A stretch of DNA of 7,209 bases, from assembly GCA_006515795.1 (NCBI GenBank), contig VFMC01000065.1, forward strand, positions 1 through 7,209, written 5' to 3'. Numbering within the stretch: the stretch's first letter is position 1; every line of letters begins with the position of its first letter. The notes beneath the pieces are model-generated. The model was not told the DNA's origin, did not search any database, and was given only the letters and a program-made list of their open reading frames with translations. Shown in pieces: positions 1 through 5,390 of the stretch. Made by a program: the position numbers and the translations under genes. The stretch is from Acidimicrobiaceae bacterium (GTDB taxonomy: Bacteria; Actinomycetota; Acidimicrobiia; Acidimicrobiales; Ilumatobacteraceae).

Positions 1-349
1 CGGAGCCACGTGCGGGTTCGCGCTCCGCAACCTCGTCGATCTCCCAACGTTCTTCGTCGAGCTCGGCCGGGTGGTGAGGCCTGGCGGCCGCATCGCCCTG
101 CTCGACGTCGGCATACCCCACAACCGTCTCGTGCGCTGGGGCAACGGCATCTACTTCGGCACGATCGTCCCCAAGATCGGCGCGCTGCTCAGCGACGGGC
201 CCGCCTACCGGTACCTGCCAAGGAGCGTCGCCTACCTGCCCAGCCGCGAGCAGATGCTCGCCGACCTCCGCACCGCCGGGTTCGGCGATGCCGAGCACCA
301 CCAGCTCACTGGGGGACTCACCCAGCTGATGGTGGGCACACGAGGTTGA
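1..349 (+). CDS. menG: Demethylmenaquinone methyltransferase (MenG/UbiE family), C-terminal part, 5' end off the window
   Basis: This is the C-terminal 115 residues of a class I SAM-dependent methyltransferase of the UbiE/MenG family. The enzyme methylates demethylmenaquinone to menaquinone, the last step of the pathway. The open frame starts at base 2 and ends with TGA at 347-349. Visible family signatures are FALRNLVD (fragment residues 6-13, matching the usual FGxRN block after the SAM-binding domain), LGRVVRPGGRIALLD (21-35), an aromatic/proline stretch YFGTIVPKIG (51-60), AYRYLPRSV (68-76), and the C-terminal AGFGDAE...LTGG block (92-105). The family is usually about 230-250 residues, so roughly half is missing to the left, including the GxGxG SAM loop. 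The context (menF two bases downstream, menD, menH and menA nearby) favours the menaquinone substrate over ubiquinone. The two genes are almost certainly cotranscribed. A related methyltransferase of other specificity cannot be excluded without the N-terminus. Confidence 0.88.
   Translation, partial: GATCGFALRNLVDLPTFFVELGRVVRPGGRIALLDVGIPHNRLVRWGNGIYFGTIVPKIGALLSDGPAYRYLPRSVAYLPSREQMLADLRTAGFGDAEHHQLTGGLTQLMVGTRG
342..345 (+). promoter_or_regulatory. Ribosome binding site of menF
   Basis: GAGG lies six bases upstream of the ATG at 352 and overlaps the last codons of menG. It fixes the menF start at 352 although the same frame stays open as far upstream as base 10. The upstream extension would be read out of frame through menG and is arginine/proline-rich shadow sequence. 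Confidence 0.6.
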
Positions 350-351
350 CC

Positions 352-1560
352 ATGCGCGCCACCACCGTCGCGCTCGCCCACCCGGTCGACCTAAACGACC
401 TCGCTGCCGGCGATGGGTTCCTGTTCGTCCGCGATGGTGTCGGCATCGCCGGCCGCGGCGTTGCAGCTCGGGTGGCCGATCACCAGGTCGCCGCAGCGCT
501 GGCCGCGATCGACCACGAGAACGACATGGGCGGGTCAGCCGGCGATTCCGCGAGCGGTCGGTCACCGATCGCGATCGGATGCATCCCGTTCGAGCCCGGT
601 CTTCCCGGAACACTGGTCATCCCGTCGCTCCTCGTCGGCAAAGCGGCCGACGGCACCGCCTGGGTCACTCGGATCGAGGGAGGCGACGAGGCCCCACCCG
701 AGCTGATCGCGGCACTCCGGCCTCCGCCACGGGCACAGCGATTCACCGTCGAACCGGTCACGCCGATCGACCGCTACCTGGCCGCCGTCACTGCTGCCCG
801 CGATGCTGTGCGCGCCGGCGAGCTCGCCAAGGCCGTCATCGCCAGAGAGATCGCGATCCACAGCGACGAGCCGATCGACGTTCACGCCGTGCTGCTGCGC
901 CTGCGCGCGTCGTTCGGATCGAGCCACCGCTACTCGGTCGACGGCTTCATCGGCGCCTCACCCGAACTGCTCGTCTCGGTTGAAGGCACAACGGTGCGTT
1001 CTCACCCATTGGCCGGCACCGCCCCGAGAACCGGCGACCCGGCCACCGATCAGCGTGCGGCCACCGAGCTGCTGGCGAGCGCGAAGAACCAGATCGAACA
1101 CCGCATCGTGATCGACATGATCCACGACACCCTGCTGCCGTGGTGCAGCTACCTCGACTGGGAACCGGAGCCGTCGATCGTCGCCGTCGCCAACGTGCAG
1201 CACCTGGCCACGGCGATGGAAGGTCGGCTCAGCGAACCGCGCCCACACGTGGTCGAACTGGTGCGGGCGCTGTCGCCGACACCGGCACTAGGTGGCTTCC
1301 CCCGCACCGAGGCACTCGCACTCATCGCCCGACGAGAGGGGTTCGCGCGCGGGCGATATGGCGGGGCTGTCGGCTGGACCGACGCCAACGGTGACGGCAC
1401 CTGGGCCGTGGCCATCCGCTGCGCCGAGTTCAGCGCCGATCGATGCTCGGCCCGGCTCGTAGCCGGTGGCGGCATCGTGGCCGACAGCGAGCCACTGTCC
1501 GAGCTGGCCGAGACGCAGGCCAAGCTGCAGGCGATGCTCTCGGCGATCGTACGCCCCTGA
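352..1560 (+). CDS. menF: Isochorismate synthase MenF
   Basis: This 402-residue cytosolic enzyme converts chorismate to isochorismate (Mg-dependent), the committed step of menaquinone synthesis. The chorismate-binding domain fills the C-terminal two thirds. Visible motifs are GELAKAVIAREI (156-167, with K160 aligning with the general-base lysine of MenF/EntC), GASPELLV (201-208, with E205 aligning with the catalytic acid), HPLAGTAPR (218-226, AGTA rather than the AGTRPRG of anthranilate or salicylate synthases), IEHRIVID (248-255, metal-ligand Glu at 249), NVQHLATAMEG (281-291), SPTPALGGFPR (308-318), RGRYGGAVGW (333-342) and AGGGIVADSE (371-380) followed by ELAETQAK (384-391). The length agrees with EntC/MenF (about 390-430). 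The poorly conserved N-terminus (1-130) is normal for the family. The start is set by GAGG six bases upstream and the two-base gap to menG, with which it forms an operon. The men context argues against a siderophore EntC role. The usual His of LHPTPA is Ser308 here, a position that varies in the family. Confidence 0.93.
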   Translation: MRATTVALAHPVDLNDLAAGDGFLFVRDGVGIAGRGVAARVADHQVAAALAAIDHENDMGGSAGDSASGRSPIAIGCIPFEPGLPGTLVIPSLLVGKAADGTAWVTRIEGGDEAPPELIAALRPPPRAQRFTVEPVTPIDRYLAAVTAARDAVRAGELAKAVIAREIAIHSDEPIDVHAVLLRLRASFGSSHRYSVDGFIGASPELLVSVEGTTVRSHPLAGTAPRTGDPATDQRAATELLASAKNQIEHRIVIDMIHDTLLPWCSYLDWEPEPSIVAVANVQHLATAMEGRLSEPRPHVVELVRALSPTPALGGFPRTEALALIARREGFARGRYGGAVGWTDANGDGTWAVAIRCAEFSADRCSARLVAGGGIVADSEPLSELAETQAKLQAMLSAIVRP

Positions 1561-1566
1561 CGCGGC

Positions 1567-1585
1567 CTGCGGCGTCCAGCCGCAG
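1567..1585. terminator. Perfect 7-bp hairpin between convergent menF and menD
   Basis: CTGCGGC (1567-1573), loop GTCCA, then GCCGCAG (1579-1585). The whole inverted repeat sits in the 30-base gap between the menF stop (1558-1560) and the menD stop (1591-1593). It could serve both strands. No T-tract follows on either strand, so this would be a tract-less terminator of the kind often proposed in high-GC actinobacteria, or simply an mRNA 3'-end stabiliser. Confidence 0.5.
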
Positions 1586-1590
1586 CCGAT

Positions 1591-3282
1591 CTACGCGCGT
1601 CGACCTGGGGAGATGCTGCCAACGGCCAGCTCGTTCAGCCGGCGGTGGACGGCGACGTTGCCGTCGCGCGAGCTGGGGACGCGAACCAGCCACGGCCCCG
1701 GCCGACGAAGCCACGACTCGAGCTCGATCGATGAGGAGGTCGACGCCGCCGGCAGCCCATGGGCCGCTGCGAGCGCGCAGATGTCGGTACCGTGCGGGGT
1801 GCCGAACAGCTGCTCGAACCGGTCCGACGCCAACGACTCGGCCTGCGCCAAGAACGAGAAGATGCCGCCACCATCGTTGTCGACGACGATGATGCGAACG
1901 TCGACGGCCCGCCGGCCGAGCGCAGCCAGCGACGATTGGTCGTGCAGCAGGGCCACGTCGCCGAGCAGCACCACAACGGGTCGCGCCACGGCCGTCGCCA
2001 CCCCGATCGCCGTCGCGATCGTGCCGTCGATGCCGTTCGCACCTCGGTTCGACAGCACCCGGGCCCTCTGGTCGGGCGCGCCGAACCACTCCACATCCCG
2101 GATCGGCATCGACGACGCCACCACCGCCACGCCATCGAACAGCGACACGGCGCGGGCGACACCGGGCTCGGTGAGCGGCGGCGAGGACCCACCCGCAACG
2201 GACCATGCCTCGATCACCTGCTGCTGCGCATTCAGCCACTGCGACGACCAGTCGGAGCCACGCCCACGACTCAGCTCGTCGGCCAATCTGCGGCAGAACG
2301 CTCCAACCGGGGCACCAATGGTGTGGGTGATGGCGTGGGCCGGGTCGATCACGCCGGTTGCCGCCGAGACACGCACCTGAGTGCCACCTGCATCGCCCAG
2401 CCATAGGGCCAGAACCTTCGAGGCCGGCGGCTCACCCAGATGGATCACGACCTCCGGAAGGTGTGCTGCCGCAAACCCCTCGTGGCGCAGCATCGCATCG
2501 AAGCACGACACCGTGCCACCGAGCCCGCGACAGTTCGACCGCGGGTCGGCGAGCACGGGCCAGCCGGTTGCTGCGGCAAGGGCGGCGACGGCGGCGGGAT
2601 CGTCGACGCCGCGCCCGGCCACGATGATGCCGCGCTCACGGTCGAGCTCCATCGCCAGGGTGCCGAGACGCACCATGGTCACATCAGCGATCACCGGGCC
2701 GAGGTACGGCGGGGGAAGTTCCCCCGGTCGAGCCACGAGCGGCTCGCGGAACGGCAGGTTGAGATGCACAGGGCCGGCACCCATGCCCGCCGCAGCCTCG
2801 AACGCACGACGGGCCACCGCCCGCCACGTGTGCGCCGCTTCGAACGCAGCGACCCCAGGATCGTGGAACCAACGCACGGCCGACCCGAACAGCTTCGTCT
2901 GATCGATCGTCTGCGGGGCGCCCACATCGCGGAGCTCGGGTGGCCGGTCTGCAGTGACCAGCAGCATCGGCACATCGGACAGATCCGCCTCGACCACGGC
3001 CGCGTGGAAGTGCGTCGCCGCGGTGCCGCTCGTGCACAGCGCGACCGCCGGCACCCCCGACGCCAACCCGACACCGAGCGCGGCGAACGCCGCCGAGCGC
3101 TCGTCGTGGAACACCTCGATGCGCAACTCAGGCCGATCGGCGATCGCCAGCGCCATCGGCGTGCTCCGCGAACCTGGCGCGATCATCGCCGTGACCACTC
3201 CGTCGCGGATCCACTGGTCGATCAAGGTGGCGCACATCGTGGCCTGTGCCCTAGCTGTAGAGGTGAGGTCTGCGGTGGCCAC
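1591..3282 (-). CDS. menD: 2-succinyl-5-enolpyruvyl-6-hydroxy-3-cyclohexene-1-carboxylate synthase MenD
   Basis: This 563-residue ThDP-dependent enzyme decarboxylates 2-oxoglutarate and adds the resulting succinic semialdehyde carbanion to isochorismate, giving SEPHCHC. In order it shows APGSRSTPMAL (35-45, substrate-binding Ser-Arg), HDERSAAFAALG (59-70, with E61 as the ThDP-activating glutamate), CTSGTAAT (83-90), GAPQTIDQ (121-128), the central DHS-like domain (about 200-340), SMPIRDVEWF (391-400), SNRGANGIDG (411-420), and the ThDP/Mg motif from LLGD (439-442) to VVDNDGGGIF (466-475). R395 and R413 match conserved active-site arginines of E. coli MenD, and the length matches the family (about 550-580). 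The Asn before the conserved Gln in the GANQ motif is Pro123 here. The start is GTG at 3282: it puts PGSRS at 36-40, near its place in E. coli and Bacillus MenD. The first in-frame ATG (codon 16) would cut the N-terminal strand short. No Shine-Dalgarno precedes the GTG, but a -10-like TATCGT lies seven bases upstream, suggesting a leaderless message. Convergent with menF and divergent from menH. Confidence 0.95.
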   Translation of the reverse strand: MATADLTSTARAQATMCATLIDQWIRDGVVTAMIAPGSRSTPMALAIADRPELRIEVFHDERSAAFAALGVGLASGVPAVALCTSGTAATHFHAAVVEADLSDVPMLLVTADRPPELRDVGAPQTIDQTKLFGSAVRWFHDPGVAAFEAAHTWRAVARRAFEAAAGMGAGPVHLNLPFREPLVARPGELPPPYLGPVIADVTMVRLGTLAMELDRERGIIVAGRGVDDPAAVAALAAATGWPVLADPRSNCRGLGGTVSCFDAMLRHEGFAAAHLPEVVIHLGEPPASKVLALWLGDAGGTQVRVSAATGVIDPAHAITHTIGAPVGAFCRRLADELSRGRGSDWSSQWLNAQQQVIEAWSVAGGSSPPLTEPGVARAVSLFDGVAVVASSMPIRDVEWFGAPDQRARVLSNRGANGIDGTIATAIGVATAVARPVVVLLGDVALLHDQSSLAALGRRAVDVRIIVVDNDGGGIFSFLAQAESLASDRFEQLFGTPHGTDICALAAAHGLPAASTSSSIELESWLRRPGPWLVRVPSSRDGNVAVHRRLNELAVGSISPGRRA

Positions 3283-3289
3283 ATCGAGA

Positions 3290-3295
3290 ACGATA
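3290..3295 (-). promoter_or_regulatory. Putative -10 element of menD (near-leaderless)
   Basis: On the minus strand the bases read TATCGT (TAnnnT pattern). Seven bases separate it from the GTG start of menD, so the predicted transcription start (about 3283) falls practically on the start codon. This agrees with the absence of a Shine-Dalgarno there. No -35 at normal spacing is visible. The nearest candidate, GTGACA (3313-3308), is only 12 bases away, too close. The call rests on pattern and position only. Confidence 0.35.
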
Positions 3296-3301
3296 GGGCC
3301 G

Positions 3302-3307
3302 TATGGT
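3302..3307 (+). promoter_or_regulatory. Putative -10 element of the menH unit (near-leaderless)
   Basis: TATGGT (TAnnnT) on the plus strand, with eight bases between it and an ATG at 3316. The predicted transcription start is about 3314. It lies 6 bp from the oppositely directed menD -10, so the two promoters overlap and RNA polymerase could hardly occupy both at once. No clear -35 was seen. Pattern evidence only. Confidence 0.33.
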
Positions 3308-3315
3308 TGTCACCG

Positions 3316-3402
3316 ATGCGAACCGTCGTCGAGGTGCAGATCTGGTCGGACGAGTTCTTCGTGAGGGTGCTGCGACGGCTTGCGGAGCGTGCCGATGCCT
3401 GA
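3316..3402 (+). CDS. Possible 28-residue leader ORF upstream of and overlapping menH
   Basis: ATG at 3316 opens a 28-codon frame, beginning MRTVVEVQIW and ending LAERADA, that stops with TGA at 3400-3402. The stop lies inside the first codons of menH (ATG 3395), an 8-base overlap that would allow translational coupling. In favour: a TAnnnT -10 just upstream gives a near-leaderless ATG, and 22 of the 27 codons after ATG end in G or C, like the neighbouring genes. The predicted peptide would be a strand followed by an amphipathic, Arg/Glu-rich helix. I do not recognise a family. It is below the length most gene finders report. Against: random open frames this short are common at high GC, there is no Shine-Dalgarno, and the upstream frame is open too because it runs antisense to menD. 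It could instead just be the untranslated leader of menH. Confidence 0.3.
   Translation: MRTVVEVQIWSDEFFVRVLRRLAERADA
3384..3387 (+). promoter_or_regulatory. Ribosome binding site of menH
   Basis: GGAG, seven bases before the ATG at 3395. It decides for that ATG against the in-frame TTG at 3380 and GTG at 3389, which would place the motif inside or directly next to the start codon. Confidence 0.6.
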
Positions 3403-4183
3403 GTGGCGCGAACTGCCAGGCCCGCTCGCGGCGCGCCTTGGCGGAACCGGTCCGCGGCTCGTGTTCGTGCACGGGTTCACCCAGACCGGCGAGTCGTGGG
3501 CCGCAATCGCCGAGCACTACCGCCGGCGAGAGTTCGAGGTGGCGATCGTGGATCTTCCCGGTCACGCCGATTCCTCCGGCATCCGGGCCGACCTTCGCCG
3601 TACTGCCGACCTGCTTGCTTCCACCACCGGGACGGCCACCTACATCGGCTACAGCCTCGGCGGACGCGTGTGCCTGCACCTCGCGATGATGTACCCCCAC
3701 ATCGTGGAACGACTTGTGCTGATCGGCGCCAACCCCGGCATCATCGATGACGACGAACGGGCTGCCCGACGCGACGCGGACGACGCTCTGGCCCAGCACA
3801 TCATCGACGTCGGCGTCGAGGCGTTCATCGACGAGTGGGTCGCCCAGCCGTTGTTCCACGGCCTCGTGCTCTCCGACGAGGATCGCGCCGACCGCCTTCG
3901 CAACTCGCCCGAAGGACTGGCGTCGAGCCTACGGATGGCTGGCACCGGTGCCCAGGTCCCGCTCTGGGAGCGCCTCCGGGAGTTCAACATGCCGGTCCTG
4001 GCCCTGGCGGGCGAGCTCGATCACAAGTTCGTGGCCATCGCCGAACGAATCGCCGCTTCCGTTCCCCGCGGCTCGTTCGCCACGATCGAAGGGGCTGGTC
4101 ACGCGGCGATGTTGCAACAGCCACTCGACGTGGTGACCCGCATCGAGCACTGGTTGGACGAGACGCGACGCCTGGTCGGTTGA
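3395..4183 (+). CDS. menH: 2-succinyl-6-hydroxy-2,4-cyclohexadiene-1-carboxylate synthase MenH (alpha/beta hydrolase)
   Basis: This 262-residue alpha/beta-hydrolase-fold lyase removes pyruvate from SEPHCHC to give SHCHC, the step after MenD. Visible features are the oxyanion block FVHGFTQTGESW (24-35), VDLPGHADS (52-60), the nucleophile elbow GYSLGG (85-90, S87), D209 in ALAGELDHKF, and H236 in GAGHAAMLQQP. These give a complete Ser-Asp-His triad at almost the positions of E. coli MenH (S86, D210, H232). R91 directly after the elbow and the SSLRMAGTGAQVPLW block (177-191) are typical of MenH rather than of generic hydrolases. The lid is about 120-190. Length equals the family's. The start ATG 3395 has GGAG seven bases upstream. 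Genes for the reaction before it (menD) and the prenylation step (menA) flank it on the opposite strand. Another alpha/beta hydrolase of different function is possible but unlikely in this setting. Confidence 0.88.
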   Translation: MPEWRELPGPLAARLGGTGPRLVFVHGFTQTGESWAAIAEHYRRREFEVAIVDLPGHADSSGIRADLRRTADLLASTTGTATYIGYSLGGRVCLHLAMMYPHIVERLVLIGANPGIIDDDERAARRDADDALAQHIIDVGVEAFIDEWVAQPLFHGLVLSDEDRADRLRNSPEGLASSLRMAGTGAQVPLWERLREFNMPVLALAGELDHKFVAIAERIAASVPRGSFATIEGAGHAAMLQQPLDVVTRIEHWLDETRRLVG

Positions 4184-4197
4184 CGTTGCCCGGGCTG

Positions 4198-4217
4198 GCC
4201 GCGGCCGCACCCGCGGC
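4198..4217. terminator. Perfect 7-bp GC hairpin between convergent menH and menA
   Basis: GCCGCGG (4198-4204), loop CCGCAC, then CCGCGGC (4211-4217). It lies in the 37-base gap between the menH stop (4181-4183) and the menA stop (4221-4223). Each arm contains the six-base palindrome CCGCGG. There is no T-run on either strand. It resembles the menF/menD hairpin in arm length, loop size and placement, which supports a shared role in ending or insulating convergent transcripts. Confidence 0.48.
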
Positions 4218-4220
4218 GAT

Positions 4221-5102
4221 TCATCCCGACAGTGCCACGCCGATGGCCATCAACGCGCCGTAGGCGAGTTGCACTCGGCCGGTCGCGCCGAGCACCGGGA
4301 TCAGATCCCGACCGGCTGCTCCGCCGAGCACCGATCGGATCGGTTGCACGGCGAACCCAGCCGCGGCGAACGTGATCAGCACCGCCGGCCGAGCCTCTGG
4401 CGCGCCGGAGGGCAGCGCAACGATCGGCACGATGCCGAAGGCGACGGCGATCAGACCCGAGTACAGCCACCGGGTGCGGTGGTCGCCGAGTCGAACCGCG
4501 AGCGTGCGCTTTCCGACGGCTGCGTCGGTGGGAACGTCGCGCAGGTTGTTGACGACGAGCAGCGCACAGGCCAGTGCACCGGCTGCCGAGCCGAGCAGCC
4601 ACGTCAGCGCCGGGATCCGCTCGATCACGACGAAGGTGGTGCCCACCGTGGCGACGAGGCCGAAGAACACGAAAACGAACACCTCCCCGAGCCCGAGGTA
4701 CCCGTAGGGATGGGCTCCACCGGTGTAGAACCATCCGGCGAGCACGCTGGCTACTCCCACCACCACGAGCCACCAGGAGGTGGTCGCCGCCAGCACCGCT
4801 CCGGCGAGCGCGGCCGTGCCGAACGCGGCGAGCGCGGCCCGTTTCACTTGAGACGCTGTGGCCTCACCGCTGGCAACGAGCCGCAACGGGCCGACGCGTA
4901 CGTCGTCGGTGCCACGGATGCCGTCGCTGTAGTCGTTGGCGAAGTTGACGCCGACCTGCAACGCGACGCTGACGACCATCGCAACGGGAACCGTCCACCA
5001 GCGGGCGCAACCCTCGCCAACGGCGACGGCTGCGCCTAGTCCTATGGGCACCACCGCCGCGGGAAGGGTGCGTGGGCGTGCGCCGACGAACCAGACCCTC
5101 AC
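4221..5102 (-). CDS. menA: 1,4-dihydroxy-2-naphthoate polyprenyltransferase MenA
   Basis: This 293-residue integral-membrane UbiA-family prenyltransferase attaches the polyprenyl chain to 1,4-dihydroxy-2-naphthoate, giving demethylmenaquinone for MenG. Opening residues FVGARPRTLPAAVVPIGLG (5-23) are the standard MenA N-terminus. The first Asp-rich motif is NFANDYSDG (53-61) and the second is NNLRDVPTDAAVGKRTLAVR (185-204); both bind Mg-diphosphate. Between them are GPLRLVASG (71-79) and YTGGAHPYGYLGLGE (126-140), typical of MenA rather than UbiA. Eight or nine hydrophobic segments are apparent. The frame stays open to an ATG at 5225, but the start chosen is GTG 5102, because GGGGAG (5116-5111) lies eight bases ahead and the protein then begins at the conserved N-terminus with normal family length. 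The 41 residues of the longer version are charged and unlike MenA. Convergent with menH, divergent from the transporter. No promoter could be assigned. Confidence 0.93.
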   Translation of the reverse strand: MRVWFVGARPRTLPAAVVPIGLGAAVAVGEGCARWWTVPVAMVVSVALQVGVNFANDYSDGIRGTDDVRVGPLRLVASGEATASQVKRAALAAFGTAALAGAVLAATTSWWLVVVGVASVLAGWFYTGGAHPYGYLGLGEVFVFVFFGLVATVGTTFVVIERIPALTWLLGSAAGALACALLVVNNLRDVPTDAAVGKRTLAVRLGDHRTRWLYSGLIAVAFGIVPIVALPSGAPEARPAVLITFAAAGFAVQPIRSVLGGAAGRDLIPVLGATGRVQLAYGALMAIGVALSG

Positions 5103-5110
5103 CGCTGGTT

Positions 5111-5116
5111 CTCCCC
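5111..5116 (-). promoter_or_regulatory. Strong ribosome binding site of menA
   Basis: The minus strand reads GGGGAG, eight bases before GTG 5102. This is the best Shine-Dalgarno in the window and it sets the menA start at the GTG rather than at the in-frame ATGs at 5225 or 5162. Confidence 0.65.
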
Positions 5117-5190
5117 TAGCTTGTTCCGGGCTGATGTCCGCACGACCGCCAGTTTGGCGCATACCGGTCACCGAACGGTGGCCCTTCGCC

Positions 5191-5233
5191 GGCGGCGTTC
5201 GGTGGCGGCGTGGTGGCGGCGTCATGGCGGCGT
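5191..5233 (+). repeat. Four GGCGGCGT direct repeats, three at 11-bp spacing
   Basis: Exact copies of GGCGGCGT begin at 5191, 5204, 5215 and 5226. The last three are spaced 11 bp, about one helical turn, as near-identical units of the form RTGGCGGCGTS. The palindrome GTCATGAC starts within the last copy. The cluster lies upstream of the putative transporter -10 and upstream of menA, so it may be a regulator-binding array or a slippage product of GC-rich DNA. The sequence alone does not decide. Confidence 0.5.
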
Positions 5234-5261
5234 CATGACATCACCATCGGGCCCGAGCGGC

Positions 5262-5267
5262 TAGGGT
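5262..5267 (+). promoter_or_regulatory. Putative -10 element of the transporter unit (near-leaderless)
   Basis: TAGGGT (TAnnnT), nine bases before an ATG at 5277. The predicted transcript would start about 5274 with almost no leader. The only -35-like sequence is ATGACA (5235-5240), 21 bases upstream, longer than the usual 16-19. Pattern evidence only. Confidence 0.35.
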
Positions 5268-5276
5268 GCCCAGCCA

Positions 5277-5390
5277 ATGAAACGGCAACTTGGTGGCGAG
5301 GTCGCGCTGATCGCCGGCGCCGCCGCCGAATCCGGCCCCTCGCGTGTCTCCGTGAGACTGGCGGCAGCCGCGGAGCCATCAGCGAACTGA
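5277..5390 (+). CDS. Possible 37-residue leader ORF with SDR-like N-terminus, coupled to the transporter gene
   Basis: ATG 5277 opens a 37-codon frame that ends in TGA at 5388-5390. The stop shares its last base with the transporter ATG (5390-5392) in a TGATG junction, a classic layout for termination-reinitiation. This would explain why the transporter ATG has no well-placed Shine-Dalgarno. Most codons (26 of 36 after ATG) end in G or C, while the first few are A/T-richer, as at many real starts. The peptide begins MKRQLGGEVALIAGAAAESG, which resembles the first strand and glycine loop of short-chain dehydrogenases (G-K-V-A-L-I-T-G-A-A-x-G-I-G). The middle loop glycine is missing, and nothing of the rest of an SDR follows. 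It may be a leader peptide, the stub of a deleted SDR gene, or chance in Ala/Gly/Val-rich sequence. Confidence 0.33.
   Translation: MKRQLGGEVALIAGAAAESGPSRVSVRLAAAAEPSAN

Larger units (their letters stand above)
5103..5276. other. Divergent intergenic region between menA and the transporter unit
   Basis: This non-coding stretch of 174 bases holds the menA ribosome binding site, the GGCGGCGT repeat cluster (5191-5233), an 8-bp palindrome GTCATGAC (5232-5239) and the -10-like TAGGGT (5262-5267). No TAnnnT hexamer facing menA was found. The frame of menA is open through part of it, but the residues are not MenA-like. Confidence 0.6.

Noticed and set aside
361..367. MenD Pro123 in place of the Asn of the GANQ motif, and MenF Ser308 in place of the His of LHPTPA, as signs of altered or lost activity
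   Set aside because: Both positions vary within their families as far as I recall, and all core catalytic residues are intact. Noted in the gene entries but not treated as a finding (coordinates given here only mark the menF N-terminal region).
1430..2404. Long minus-strand open frame (324 codons) across the menF end and menD region, and several others of 100-300 codons antisense to real genes
   Set aside because: High-GC shadow frames: Arg/Ala/Pro-rich, low complexity, no motifs, and they overlap clearly recognised menF, menD and menA coding sequence.
3235..3237. In-frame ATG at codon 16 as the menD start
   Set aside because: It would leave PGSRS at residues 21-25 and remove the start of the N-terminal domain. 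The GTG at 3282 gives the family's usual spacing.
3282..3284. Minus-strand ATG overlapping the menD GTG start
   Set aside because: It is in a different frame from MenD, so it cannot start that protein.
2440..3402. Plus-strand open frame of 320 codons antisense to menD
   Set aside because: It is the complement of strongly conserved menD sequence and its residues are Arg/His-rich shadow. Only the last 28 codons beyond the menD start were kept, as a candidate small ORF.
5132..5243. Inverted pair TGATGTC (5132-5138) and GACATCA (5237-5243) flanking the menA upstream region
   Set aside because: Seven matching bases almost 100 bp apart, with mismatches at both edges; too weak to call a paired operator or looping site.
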